Assembly: GCA_910578245.1 (NCBI GenBank)
Contig: CAJTPC010000001.1
Span: 62,001-126,000 of the forward strand
From: an uncultured Christensenella sp.
GTDB lineage: Bacteria; Bacillota; Clostridia; Christensenellales; UBA3700
DNA length: 64,000 nt
Direction: 5' to 3'
The notes beneath the pieces were generated by a model. That model was not told the DNA's origin. It saw only the letters and a program-made list of their open reading frames with translations, and ran no database searches. The position numbers were made by a program, and so were the translations under genes. Position 1 is the first letter of the stretch, and each line of letters starts with the position of its first letter. This document shows, in pieces, positions 24,474 to 32,925 of this stretch.

Positions 24474-24923
24474 ATGGAACAAAAATTTGTATCAAATATT
24501 AAACTTTTACGAAAAGAATTTAACGTATCGCAACCGCAACTTGCTAAAGAAACAAGTTTAGCGAATAGCGAAATTAGTTATTGGGAAAACGGAGAACGAA
24601 CTCCAAATGCAAGAGTTATAATAATATTATCAAGATATTTTCAAGTAACTACGGATTATTTGTTAAAAGTAAATGAAGATAATACTTCAGTTTATCGTTC
24701 AGATGATTACTATGCTGACATGACGCTATTAAACAAACGATTGAAAGATTTGAGAATAAAGAACAAGTTATCCCAAAGCGAACTTGCAAAGAACGTCAAC
24801 ATTTCTCAACCTGCTATAAACTATTGGGAACTTGGCAAAAGAACTCCTAACGCTAATGCAATCATAACGCTTGCCAATTATTTTGGCGTGACTACTGACT
24901 ATCTTTTGGGCGAAAGTGATTAA
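24474..24923 (+). CDS. Twin-HTH XRE regulator, copy 2
   Basis: 149 residues, 21 bases after copy 1. It has the same two-domain plan (SQPQLAKETSLANSEISYWENG and SQSELAKNVNISQPAINYWELG). The last about 24 residues (NANAIITLANYFGVTTDYLL then GESD) are identical to copy 1, while the rest has diverged. This suggests tandem duplication with later gene conversion or selection on the C-terminus. No clear ribosome site is seen. Confidence 0.82.
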   Translation: MEQKFVSNIKLLRKEFNVSQPQLAKETSLANSEISYWENGERTPNARVIIILSRYFQVTTDYLLKVNEDNTSVYRSDDYYADMTLLNKRLKDLRIKNKLSQSELAKNVNISQPAINYWELGKRTPNANAIITLANYFGVTTDYLLGESD

Positions 24924-24929
24924 TGCCAA

Positions 24930-25042
24930 CTTGAGCGTAGTTGAAAAGTCTTTAGTTGATTTTCGTACTGTTGAGATTTCTCCACTACGGTCGAAATGAC
25001 GTTCTGATTTTGTCACCTTGAGCGTAGTCGAAAGGTCTTTAT
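24930..25042. repeat. Cluster of GAGCGTAGTCGAAA-type intergenic repeats
   Basis: Three copies: CTTGAGCGTAGTTGAAAAGTC (24930-24950), an inverted degenerate copy with CCACTACGGTCGAAATGAC (about 24981-24999), and CTTGAGCGTAGTCGAAAGGTC (25017-25037). A fourth lies at 32815-32840. Such repeats are common small dispersed elements in many bacterial genomes. The rest of the gene-free stretch 25043-25299 shows nothing I can name. Confidence 0.55.
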
Positions 25043-25299
25043 CCGATTAAAACATAAAAGCCAGTTGTAAGGCGTTAAGTGGTGTTTGCAATTTACGTAC
25101 ATTTATAGTTTTTGGTTCAACCAACTTGCGTCATTAGATAAAGTATCGCTAAAAAATATACTAGTACTAAATGCAAATTCCACTTATAAGCCTACTCCAC
25201 CAACTCTTGCATTCCATTAACCTCCCCCCTACACTCATTGAGCGTGAGGTAAATGCCCGCAAAGTCGAAATATCTCTACCAAATTAAATATTATTGTAG

Positions 25300-26175
25300 T
25301 TACTCATACTTTTTTAATATAGCTTTTAATGAACTTTTTGTTGCATCTCTGTTTATTCTTCTGAGAAGATAAAGACTGCGACGTCCGTAGATATGATTAA
25401 TACCCTCATTACAAGTCAAAGTCATTATCACGCCCTTTTGCTTGAGCACGCTTTCGCTAATCTTGGTGTACTTGCCGTAGGGATAAGCATAGATATTCGA
25501 CGATACTCCCAACTCACCTAATTTATCTACAAGTTTTTGCGTATCGTCTGCGAACACTTGCTCGTATAGTTCGTCGCTCTCGCTTTTAAGTTGAGCTACG
25601 CCAAGTCTTGGGCGCGTGTTGTGCATAGAATAAGAATGAAGACCTATTTCTACGTTTTTGTTTTGAGCAACCTCGGCTATATCGTCCCAACCGAAGTACG
25701 TGAAATCGCCGCCGCCCTTTCCGCCTTTTTTATCATACGCAGTGTAATCTCCCACGACGGAAAAAAGTCCGCTATAGCCAAACTCTTCAAGTAGCGGTAG
25801 CGCGTAAGTTATATTATTCAAATATCCGTCGTCAAAAGTCAAAATCACAGCTTTGTCGGGAAGCGATCTGCCGTTGTCAACATACTCGATAAGGCTCTTG
25901 CAACTTATTACGTTGTAACCCTTTTCTTTGAGATATTGAAAATCACTGCGCAGACTATTTTGATTGATACAATACACGCTTTGTTTTTTGCCTTCTGCCA
26001 AAGTGTTGTGATACATCAAGATAGTCAAATCGCCAAGGCTGGTCTGAGAACTGCCCTGCTCGCTCATATTCGTAACTTGCGAATTATCGCCGTTTACTTG
26101 ACAAAAGCCACAGCTAAAAGCCGTAGCCGTCAACACCAAACATATAATACACAAACTCAAAGAAAGTCTTTTCAT
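25300..26175 (-). CDS. Exported polysaccharide deacetylase (NodB fold)
   Basis: 291 residues from ATG 26175 (GGAGATACTT upstream). An N-terminal signal sequence (residues 1-21) ends near Cys22, which may be lipid-modified although the lipobox is poor. The NodB domain has TFDDGY (113-118), HSYSMH (180-185) with the zinc histidines, and YPYGKY near the catalytic RxPY-type motif. It would remove acetyl groups from peptidoglycan, chitin-like or exopolysaccharide. It lies 67 bases downstream of a wall amidase, the two probably forming one unit. Confidence 0.87.
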   Translation of the reverse strand: MKRLSLSLCIICLVLTATAFSCGFCQVNGDNSQVTNMSEQGSSQTSLGDLTILMYHNTLAEGKKQSVYCINQNSLRSDFQYLKEKGYNVISCKSLIEYVDNGRSLPDKAVILTFDDGYLNNITYALPLLEEFGYSGLFSVVGDYTAYDKKGGKGGGDFTYFGWDDIAEVAQNKNVEIGLHSYSMHNTRPRLGVAQLKSESDELYEQVFADDTQKLVDKLGELGVSSNIYAYPYGKYTKISESVLKQKGVIMTLTCNEGINHIYGRRSLYLLRRINRDATKSSLKAILKKYE

Positions 26176-26242
26176 AAGTATCTCCAAACAATTCCTTTAA
26201 CGCCGAATCTTTTCTTATTTATATTGTGAGTATGCTGAGAAT

Positions 26243-26935
26243 TTATACGCTCAAGCTCTCGTTCAAGACGTCGGCAATATTCTTGCAAAGGTCTTTGCAG
26301 TAGTCTTGAGATAGCAAGAGTTTTTCGTCTTCCGGATTGGATATAAAACCGCATTCGATAATTATAGACGGAACTTTTACGCACTTGGTAATAAAAAGAT
26401 CTCCGGCAATAGCCTCGTAATCGTCGCGTCCGCTGTATTTTGCATTAATTTTTTGATTAATGCGCTCTTGCATGCACATGGCAAAGTCCTTGCCAATGCC
26501 CGTATCGTCGTAAAATACCTGCGCGCCTCTGCGCGACGGATCTGAAAACTTATTGACGTGCAGACTTATTACGGCAATAGGCGAAGCCTTGACTATAATA
26601 TCCTTACGCGCCTGCATATCCAATCGCTTTATGTTGTTGAGCGCGTCTTGCGTAGTTCTCGTCATAACGACGCCAAAACCTCTGCTATCGAGTTCTTTTT
26701 GAAGAATACCTGCCATTTTGAGATTTATGTCGCTTTCCTTAACGCCTTGACTGCCGACAACTCCTCCGTCAATACCTCCGTGACCTGCGTCAATTACGAC
26801 TGTGTACTCGCTTATTCTTGCTCCCGTATGGGCATTATTAACCGATATACACATCCCTCCCACGCTACACGCAAGAACGATAATAATACAAATTACGACT
26901 GCTACAAACAATTTCTTTTTTAACGTTATGAACAT
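26243..26935 (-). CDS. N-acetylmuramoyl-L-alanine amidase (CwlD/AmiC type)
   Basis: 230 residues: one N-terminal transmembrane helix (about 9-31) and an Amidase_3 domain. The zinc ligands are in VIDAGHGGIDGG (His, near 47-58), ESDINL (Glu, 68-73) and SLHVNKF (His, near 126), and the catalytic Glu in IECGFISNPED. It cuts the bond between MurNAc and the stem peptide. Size and topology match CwlD, which works in spore cortex, but no other sporulation gene is in the window. AAAGGAG precedes the ATG. Confidence 0.9.
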   Translation of the reverse strand: MFITLKKKLFVAVVICIIIVLACSVGGMCISVNNAHTGARISEYTVVIDAGHGGIDGGVVGSQGVKESDINLKMAGILQKELDSRGFGVVMTRTTQDALNNIKRLDMQARKDIIVKASPIAVISLHVNKFSDPSRRGAQVFYDDTGIGKDFAMCMQERINQKINAKYSGRDDYEAIAGDLFITKCVKVPSIIIECGFISNPEDEKLLLSQDYCKDLCKNIADVLNESLSV

Positions 26936-27562
26936 ACAATCTCCTTTTAGGATATTTGACTAAACGAGCGCGCAAGAATCGATAATAAGATTGCCTTGCG
27001 AACTTGCGAAAAGTCTTTCAAATAATAATATTAAAAAATCAAGATTTCTATGCCAAAATAGTAGTTTTTCTATATGTAATTTTGCGGAAAACGATGCTTT
27101 GATTTTGCACAATTTAGGAAAGAATATGGAAATTTTCAAAAATGCCGTTTTTGCGCCTTAAAATAGGAATTTTCAAAAATTTTTGCCCAAAAACCCCACT
27201 TATCCACATACTTATCCACAAAAACAAGTGTTCGTGTGGATAACTCACGCAATTTCCCACTCTATTTCAATATTATGTATATGTGTCGAATTTTGGAGAT
27301 TTTCGTCATTTTTTGTCTGATAAATACAAGATTTTTTTCCTAACAATTCCTTATATGGACTTTTGCGGAAAAAACCTATTTTTCGACTGTAGTTTTAAGG
27401 AAAAAGCAAAACGAATTCTTATAAATTTACTTTGATTTTTTATAAAAATTCCTTGGCCATTTTTAATTAAATTTTGACGATTTGTCCAAAAAATTGTACT
27501 TCTTTATCTTGAAAATCAATGAGCATCTTGATATAATATAGAAAACACTTTGGAAGGTCAAT
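26936..27562. other. AT-rich 630-base spacer with a DnaA-box cluster
   Basis: No gene is seen. Three perfect 9-base DnaA boxes lie at 27200-27208 (TTATCCACA), 27212-27220 (TTATCCACA) and 27235-27243 (TGTGGATAA, inverted). The flanks are rich in A and T tracts, with recurring TTTTGCGGAAAA (27081 and 27361 areas) and GGAATTTTCAAAAAT (27130 and 27165 areas). It looks like an origin or a DnaA-titrating/regulatory site. Neither dnaA nor dnaN is in the window. Confidence 0.5.
27509..27537 (+). promoter_or_regulatory. Promoter of the second WYL regulator
   Basis: TTGAAA (27509-27514), 17 bases, TATAAT (27532-27537), 26 bases before the ATG. Confidence 0.7.
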
Positions 27563-28543
27563 ATGGCAGGAGCAAAGCAGAAGATTAAAATATTAAAATT
27601 ATATGAAATTCTCTCAAGCGAGAGCGATGAAAATAATCCCCTATCCACCCAATATCTAATCGAAAGACTAAAAGCCGAGGGTATAAGCGTAGAGCGCAAG
27701 ACGCTATATGACGATATAGCCTTGCTCAACGAATGCGGTTATGAAATTATGCAGGTACGCAAAAAACAAAATATGTATTACGTAAGCGACAGAAGTTTTG
27801 ACGTTGCTGAAATACGTATACTCATTGACGCAGTTGAAGCATCGAGTTTTATCACGCCGGAAAAGACAAACAGGCTTGTAAACAAAATCGCGTCCCTTGC
27901 CGGCTCGCATAAAGGCAAAGTCATAAAAAACAACATCGTAGTTTTCGACACTACCAAGCGCGACAACGAGCAAATATATTACAACGTCTTCAACATCAAC
28001 GAAGCAATTATAGCTAAGAAAAAGATAAGTTTCAAATACTTCAAGTATAACGCTAAGGGCGAAAAGACGGTAATGCGCAATGACAAGCCCTATACCGTCA
28101 ATCCAATCGCTACTATGGTAAGCAACGACAATTATTATCTCATTTGTTCAAGCGACAAATACAAAGACGTCGCGCACTATCGCATAGACAGAATGGAGAA
28201 CGTCAAAATTATGAGGGAGGATTTCACTCTGCCAGACGAGCTGAAGAACTTTGACCCCAGACGCAATAAAAAACAGCTTTTTTCAATGTATCTCGGTCAG
28301 ATGCAAAACGTCACCTTTGAAATTACTCCCGATATAGTCGAAGTTATTTTTGATAAATTCGGCAAGAATACCAAGCTCTACCCTTACGGCGAAAAATACC
28401 GCTTTACGGCGGAAATACAGATAAGCGATTCCTTTTTCGGTTGGTGTATGGGACTTGGCGCGAATATAGAAATATTATCTCCGAGAGAAGTCAAAGCGCA
28501 GTATCTGCAAAAACTTCACGCCGTGATATGCGCGTATAAATAA
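27563..28543 (+). CDS. WYL-domain transcriptional regulator
   Basis: 326 residues. N-terminal winged HTH with ISVERKTLYDDIALLNECGYEI (residues about 38-59). The WYL core is KKISFKYFKY with VNPIATMVSNDNYYLICSSDK and the HYRIDRM end, then a WCX-type C-terminal domain. It has the same length and plan as the regulator at 13485-14465 but different sequence. No target is adjacent on the same strand. It stands alone next to the DnaA-box spacer and is convergent with the AgcS symporter. GGAAGG precedes the ATG. Confidence 0.87.
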   Translation: MAGAKQKIKILKLYEILSSESDENNPLSTQYLIERLKAEGISVERKTLYDDIALLNECGYEIMQVRKKQNMYYVSDRSFDVAEIRILIDAVEASSFITPEKTNRLVNKIASLAGSHKGKVIKNNIVVFDTTKRDNEQIYYNVFNINEAIIAKKKISFKYFKYNAKGEKTVMRNDKPYTVNPIATMVSNDNYYLICSSDKYKDVAHYRIDRMENVKIMREDFTLPDELKNFDPRRNKKQLFSMYLGQMQNVTFEITPDIVEVIFDKFGKNTKLYPYGEKYRFTAEIQISDSFFGWCMGLGANIEILSPREVKAQYLQKLHAVICAYK

Positions 28544-28563
28544 ATTTTGTATTCAAATATTAC

Positions 28564-30036
28564 TCAATTCGTTTCTGCCGAATCGACGTCGGGCTGTTCT
28601 TTCTCAGCTTGGCTATTTGACAGCTCTAAGTTGTCCTCGGGATACGCGGACAGCATCGGCTCTATACTCTCGTCTTTTTGCCTAGCAAAATAATTGCGCG
28701 TAACGCGCGTAATAGTGCCGCCTAAGAACAATAGCGCTATGAGGTTGGGGATCGCCATAAGTCCGTTGAAGAAATCTGCCATATCCCATACTAGCGAAAC
28801 GCTAGTCAATGCCCCGACGATTACAAGCGCAACGTATAGCACCTTGAATATCATAGAGTACTTTTTGCCGAAAATAAATTCAAAGGATTTCTCGCCGTAA
28901 TACGCCCAAGATAAAATCGTGGTAAAGGCAAACAGCGGTAACATTATGCTAAATACAACTGTTCCGAACTGACCGAAAGATTGCGTAAAAGCCGACTGCG
29001 AAAGCATTGCTCCGCTCACGTCCGTACCCTGCGTATAAACTCCGCTAGTCAAGATTACAAGAGCAGTCAAAGTGCAAATTATTATCGTATCGAGAAATAC
29101 GCCGAAGATTCCCCACAAACCTTGTTGGACAGGCTCTTTTACCGATGATGCGCTGTGAGCTATGACAGAACTGCCCAGTCCTGCTTCATTGGAGAATATA
29201 CCCCTTGCCAAGCCGTAACGCATAGACCGCATTATAGCATACCCTAGCAAGCCGCCGCCCATTGACCGAAAACTAAACGCGCTTTTGAAGATTTGCGCAA
29301 ACGCCGACGGAATTGCTTTGACGTTCATGAAAATAATTATCAATGCAAGCAATATGAATCCAAGACACATAAACGGAATTATATATGAAGTAATCTTGCC
29401 GATTCTCTTTATACCGCCTATAATAATCAAAGCTACGACTATGGCTACTACTACTCCGCTTACCCATTTGGGTATACTAAAACCTCCGTTCAGCGTGTCG
29501 GCTATGGTATTGATTTGCACCATATTCATTCCAAACGAAGCAAACATGCAAAATACCGAAAAAAGTATCGCAAGCCATTTCCAACCCAAGCCTTCGGATA
29601 TGTAATACATCGGTCCGCCTCTAAATTCGCCGTTTTTGCCCTTTTTGCGATAATAAATGCCAAGCACGTTTTCGGCAAAGTTGGTAAACATACCCACAAA
29701 AGCGGACAGCCACATCCAAAATACCGCTCCCGCCCCGCCGGATAGTATTGCCGTTGCTACGCCCACGATATTGCCTGTGCCTACCGTGCCTGCTATAGCC
29801 GTAGAAAATGCCTCGAATTGCGAAATGCCATCGCTCTTTTTCTTATTCTTCTTGCCTATCCCCGACAACGTCTTGCCGATAGTATTCTTTAACGCATAGG
29901 GAAATTTGGTGATTTGCGTAAAACGGTTGCGTACAGTAAGATAAATACCCACTCCCAATATGAGTATTATCATGGGTATGCCCCAAAGTATATTGTCATT
30001 AATGAACACAATTATCTTTTGCAAACCGCTCTCCAT
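28564..30036 (-). CDS. Alanine/glycine:cation symporter (AgcS family)
   Basis: 490 residues with about 11 hydrophobic helices. Family marks include FPYALKNTIGKTL, GTVGTGNIVGVATAI (about 81-95), FRGGPMYYI, and GLGSSVIAHSAS near 290. It imports alanine or glycine with Na+ or H+. The C-terminal tail is acidic. The start has only a weak ribosome site. It is a single-gene transcript with its own promoter. Confidence 0.92.
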   Translation of the reverse strand: MESGLQKIIVFINDNILWGIPMIILILGVGIYLTVRNRFTQITKFPYALKNTIGKTLSGIGKKNKKKSDGISQFEAFSTAIAGTVGTGNIVGVATAILSGGAGAVFWMWLSAFVGMFTNFAENVLGIYYRKKGKNGEFRGGPMYYISEGLGWKWLAILFSVFCMFASFGMNMVQINTIADTLNGGFSIPKWVSGVVVAIVVALIIIGGIKRIGKITSYIIPFMCLGFILLALIIIFMNVKAIPSAFAQIFKSAFSFRSMGGGLLGYAIMRSMRYGLARGIFSNEAGLGSSVIAHSASSVKEPVQQGLWGIFGVFLDTIIICTLTALVILTSGVYTQGTDVSGAMLSQSAFTQSFGQFGTVVFSIMLPLFAFTTILSWAYYGEKSFEFIFGKKYSMIFKVLYVALVIVGALTSVSLVWDMADFFNGLMAIPNLIALLFLGGTITRVTRNYFARQKDESIEPMLSAYPEDNLELSNSQAEKEQPDVDSAETN

Positions 30037-30122
30037 TGTATTAGTATCTTGCTACCTTATATTATCCATAAGAAATCTTTTGGACGCTCTTAACCGATGA
30101 TAGCTTACAGTACAGTATGGAT

Positions 30123-30151
30123 ATTATAACATATAATTAACGCAAAAACAA
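30123..30151 (-). promoter_or_regulatory. AgcS promoter
   Basis: Minus strand TTGTTT (30146-30151), 17 bases, TATAAT (30123-30128). The remaining divergent spacer to 30303 is AT-rich and shows no further feature. Confidence 0.6.
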
Positions 30152-30303
30152 TATAAGTAATAGATTTACGGCGTTTTTATATATGTTAAAATTTTAACGA
30201 GAGAATATCGCAAATGTGTCGATTAACATACAACCGGCTAGATATGTGTTAGGATAAATATAATAAATTTTGACAAATTTTTATTCTATTTTTAACATAA
30301 TAT

Positions 30304-30332
30304 TTACAATTCTAATATTTAATGTTACAATC
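30304..30332 (+). promoter_or_regulatory. Promoter of the small lipoprotein gene
   Basis: TTTACA (30304-30309), 17 bases, TACAAT (30327-30332), followed by AGGAGG before the ATG at 30365. Confidence 0.6.
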
Positions 30333-30364
30333 AGATTATCAAAAATATTTAGGAGGCAAAATTT

Positions 30365-30709
30365 ATGAAAAAGAAAGTCGTTCTTTCTGTTGCTGTTGTG
30401 CTATTGGTAGTAATGGTAGCAGTTATGTGCGTAGCTTGTACGCCTAGTCAAAAGAGTGTAATCAACAAGTTCAAAAATAAAGATTACAAACTCATTGTGG
30501 GTGATGAGGATGCAAATTTAGTTACTCTTACAAAAGCAGAATCTCTGACGAGCATAAAGACAATCACTATCACTTGGTTTGAAAGTGAAGATGAAGCAAA
30601 AGAAGCTTATAACAATGCAATCAAACTCCCTGCTAACAGTGAAAAAACGGTAAAGAGAAAAGGCAATGCTGTAGCAATCGGCGATGAAGATTCAATAAAG
30701 CTGTTCTAA
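30365..30709 (+). CDS. Small exported lipoprotein, copy 1
   Basis: 114 residues. A basic N-terminus and hydrophobic helix lead to the lipobox CVAC (Cys25 the likely lipidated residue). The mature part is about 90 residues of alpha/beta type, ending KRKGNAVAIGDEDSIKLF. The next gene ends in a similar block (KRGKAVACGDKNAIKIF), so the two are paralogues. The function is unknown. AGGAGG precedes the ATG and a terminator follows. Confidence 0.75.
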   Translation: MKKKVVLSVAVVLLVVMVAVMCVACTPSQKSVINKFKNKDYKLIVGDEDANLVTLTKAESLTSIKTITITWFESEDEAKEAYNNAIKLPANSEKTVKRKGNAVAIGDEDSIKLF

Positions 30710-30734
30710 TCTTAACAAATTATTTTAACGTATT

Positions 30735-30758
30735 GGCGTGACTTTAGTCGCGCCTTTA
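30735..30758 (+). terminator. Terminator after small lipoprotein gene
   Basis: Stem GGCGTGAC / GTCGCGCC (one G-T pair), loop TTTA, then TTTACTTTT. Confidence 0.75.
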
Positions 30759-30825
30759 CTTTTCCCGCTTTACATTTTCTTTAATACGTAGTATAATATA
30801 AATAATAAATTTCCGCGAGGTAAAA

Positions 30826-31179
30826 ATGCGCAAGACGAGCGTAATAATACTGTCTACTCTATTGATATGTTTTATAATAGTGCTTAGCGTTGGGCTTTTC
30901 TTTACCTCAACTCCCAGTGAGAGCAAAGTCACCAATAAATATCTTAAGGCCGACTATTCGCACAAGCATTTTAGCGCAGGAAGCAAGTTTTCCATACGCG
31001 TCTTTAATAAAGACGGCGTAAGTCTGTTTATTGTTTGGTATTCCAATGAAGTCTTGGCGCGAGAAGGCGTAGAAACTTTAAGCAAATATTATAAAGGTGA
31101 AAATACTGTTATTCTAAAACGAGGCAAAGCAGTCGCATGTGGCGACAAAAACGCTATTAAAATATTTCAATTAGCATAA
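30826..31179 (+). CDS. Small membrane-anchored paralogue, copy 2
   Basis: 117 residues with a single N-terminal membrane helix (about 6-28) and no lipobox Cys, so it is a signal-anchored version of the lipoprotein at 30365-30709. Shared features are the STTP/TPSxSKVxNK start of the mature part, VxWxxxExxAxExxExL, and the KRGKAVACGD end. It starts 115 bases after the first copy's gene, past a terminator, and is 10 bases from the GH27 gene, with which it is likely co-transcribed. Confidence 0.7.
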   Translation: MRKTSVIILSTLLICFIIVLSVGLFFTSTPSESKVTNKYLKADYSHKHFSAGSKFSIRVFNKDGVSLFIVWYSNEVLAREGVETLSKYYKGENTVILKRGKAVACGDKNAIKIFQLA

Positions 31180-31189
31180 GGGGAAAAAT

Positions 31190-32815
31190 ATGAAACGAAA
31201 CGGTATGTGTCCTGCGTGTTATATAAAAATGTTATTGACACCTAGGAAAAGAACGGCAAAGTTAGATATTGGCAAAAAATATGACAACGGCGTTGCGCTT
31301 ACTCCGCCAATGGGTTGGGCAAGTTGGAACACTTTCAAAAATAATATAGATGAAGACTTGATTTACGATACGGGCAAAGCAATGCTTGAAAAAGGCTTGC
31401 TAGACGCAGGATATAAGTTTATCAATCTTGACGATAATTGGCATTCCAATCTGCGCGATGAAAACTCGAACCTGCAGGGCGACTTGGTGCGTTTTAAGAA
31501 CGGTATTCCCTCTTTAGTGGCTAAGCTCAATGACTTGGGACTTAAAGTGGGTATATATTCGTCAAACGGTACTCTCACTTGCGAAAACTTACCCGCATCA
31601 CTTCACAACGAAGAAAAAGACGCGCTCAACTTTGCTAAGTGGGGAATCGAATACTTTAAGTATGACTTTTGTCATAATGAGCAATACAGTAAATACGCTC
31701 CGCTGGTATATGCTTTGGAAATAGTAAAGGTAGGAGAAAAGAAAGGCATTGTCGTAAATTGCAAAGACGCAAAACTTGACGGTCTTGCTAAGTTTATGCC
31801 CAACAAAAATCTTGACGGCGGATATTATATCTCCGGACTTGATAAAGCTAGGGGCATAGCGACTTTTGACAGTATAAGCGTAGACGATGAGGGTGAATAC
31901 GTGCTTACTGTTTGCGTCAAAAAGAAAGGCTGGTACAACAAGACTCTTGTAGCAAACGTCAACGGAGTAAATTATATCTACGAACTTCCTCACCAAAAAT
32001 TCTTTAACCTGACTGCTAGATTTCAGCAAATCGTCCATCTTAATAAAGGCGTAAATAAAATACAGCTATCCAATCCCGTGACCTGCCGAGCAGACTCTTC
32101 TGCTTTACAGTATTATAAAATGGGGCAGGCGCTTAAAAACGCAACTAAGAAAGTTGCTCTCGAGAGTGGCGAAGAGGAAAAACCTATCACTTTCTCAATT
32201 TGCGAATGGGGTCTTAACAAACCGTATAAATGGGGAGCAAAAGCCGGCAATTTATGGCGCACCACTCCAGATATAAATCCAAATTGGAATTGGATAGTAA
32301 TGCTTTATAAGCATACGGCAAAACTATATAAATACGCAGGCGTAGGAGGATGGAACGATCCCGATATGCTAGAAGTGGGCAACGGCAAACTTACTTATGA
32401 CCAAAACAAATCTCACTTCAGCGCATGGTGTATGCTCTGCGCTCCTCTGATACTGGGCAACGACTTGAGAAGTATCAAACAAGACGTCTTAGATATAGTG
32501 ACAAACAAGAATATGATTGCCATCAATCAAGACGAACTCGGCAAACAAGCAAAAGTAATAAAAAGAAGCAACGGCGTGGATATTCTCGCCAAACCGCTAT
32601 CTGGCGACAGAACGGCAATATGCGTATTCAATAAACGTAAAGGCAATAAAAAAATCACCGTCGATTTGCAAAAAATCGTAGACGATAAATACGTGGCAAT
32701 GAATCATAAAAACGAATATATCCTTACCGAACAATGGACGGGCGAAATCGTGAAAACTAATAGAAAGTTCTCTGCCTCGCTAAATAGTTATGAAACTAAG
32801 GTGTACGTAGTCTAA
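31190..32815 (+). CDS. GH27 alpha-galactosidase-like enzyme with inserted domain
   Basis: 541 residues. The GH27 barrel starts PPMGWASWNTF (39-49). The nucleophile is Asp159 in YFKYDFCHN. The likely acid/base is Asp361 in LWRTTPDINPNW, and GGWNDPDMLEVG (387-398) follows. Between the two catalytic Asp an extra domain of about 110 residues (roughly 205-315, with SISVDDEGEYVLTV and NVNGVNYIYELP) looks like a carbohydrate-binding beta-sandwich. There is no signal peptide. It would remove alpha-galactose from oligosaccharides inside the cell. GGGGAAAA precedes the ATG. Confidence 0.88.
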   Translation: MKRNGMCPACYIKMLLTPRKRTAKLDIGKKYDNGVALTPPMGWASWNTFKNNIDEDLIYDTGKAMLEKGLLDAGYKFINLDDNWHSNLRDENSNLQGDLVRFKNGIPSLVAKLNDLGLKVGIYSSNGTLTCENLPASLHNEEKDALNFAKWGIEYFKYDFCHNEQYSKYAPLVYALEIVKVGEKKGIVVNCKDAKLDGLAKFMPNKNLDGGYYISGLDKARGIATFDSISVDDEGEYVLTVCVKKKGWYNKTLVANVNGVNYIYELPHQKFFNLTARFQQIVHLNKGVNKIQLSNPVTCRADSSALQYYKMGQALKNATKKVALESGEEEKPITFSICEWGLNKPYKWGAKAGNLWRTTPDINPNWNWIVMLYKHTAKLYKYAGVGGWNDPDMLEVGNGKLTYDQNKSHFSAWCMLCAPLILGNDLRSIKQDVLDIVTNKNMIAINQDELGKQAKVIKRSNGVDILAKPLSGDRTAICVFNKRKGNKKITVDLQKIVDDKYVAMNHKNEYILTEQWTGEIVKTNRKFSASLNSYETKVYVV

Positions 32816-32840
32816 GATCTCTCGACTACGCTCGAAATAA
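32815..32840. repeat. GAGCGTAGTCGA-type intergenic repeat
   Basis: AGATCTCTCGACTACGCTCG (32815-32834), then AAATAA. It is the inverse of the repeats at 24930-25042 and lies directly after the GH27 stop. Confidence 0.5.
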
Positions 32841-32866
32841 TAAAATATTTTAATTATAAACAACTA

Positions 32867-32894
32867 AAAAGAGTGACCGTTAAGTCACTCTTTG
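32867..32894. terminator. Bidirectional terminator
   Basis: 10-base perfect stem AAAGAGTGAC / GTCACTCTTT with loop CGTTAA, between the convergent GH27 and aspartate kinase genes. Confidence 0.85.
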
Positions 32895-32925
32895 ATTTAC
32901 TACAATAAAGTCGTTCTTCGATAAA

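Noticed and set aside
26960..27005. Fourth copy of the 160-base hairpin element
   Set aside because: Only ATAAGATTGC and a short stem are shared; similarity is too weak.
27200..27243. Firm call as the chromosomal origin
   Set aside because: Genes on both sides remain mainly on the minus strand, and dnaA and dnaN are absent; kept only as a candidate.
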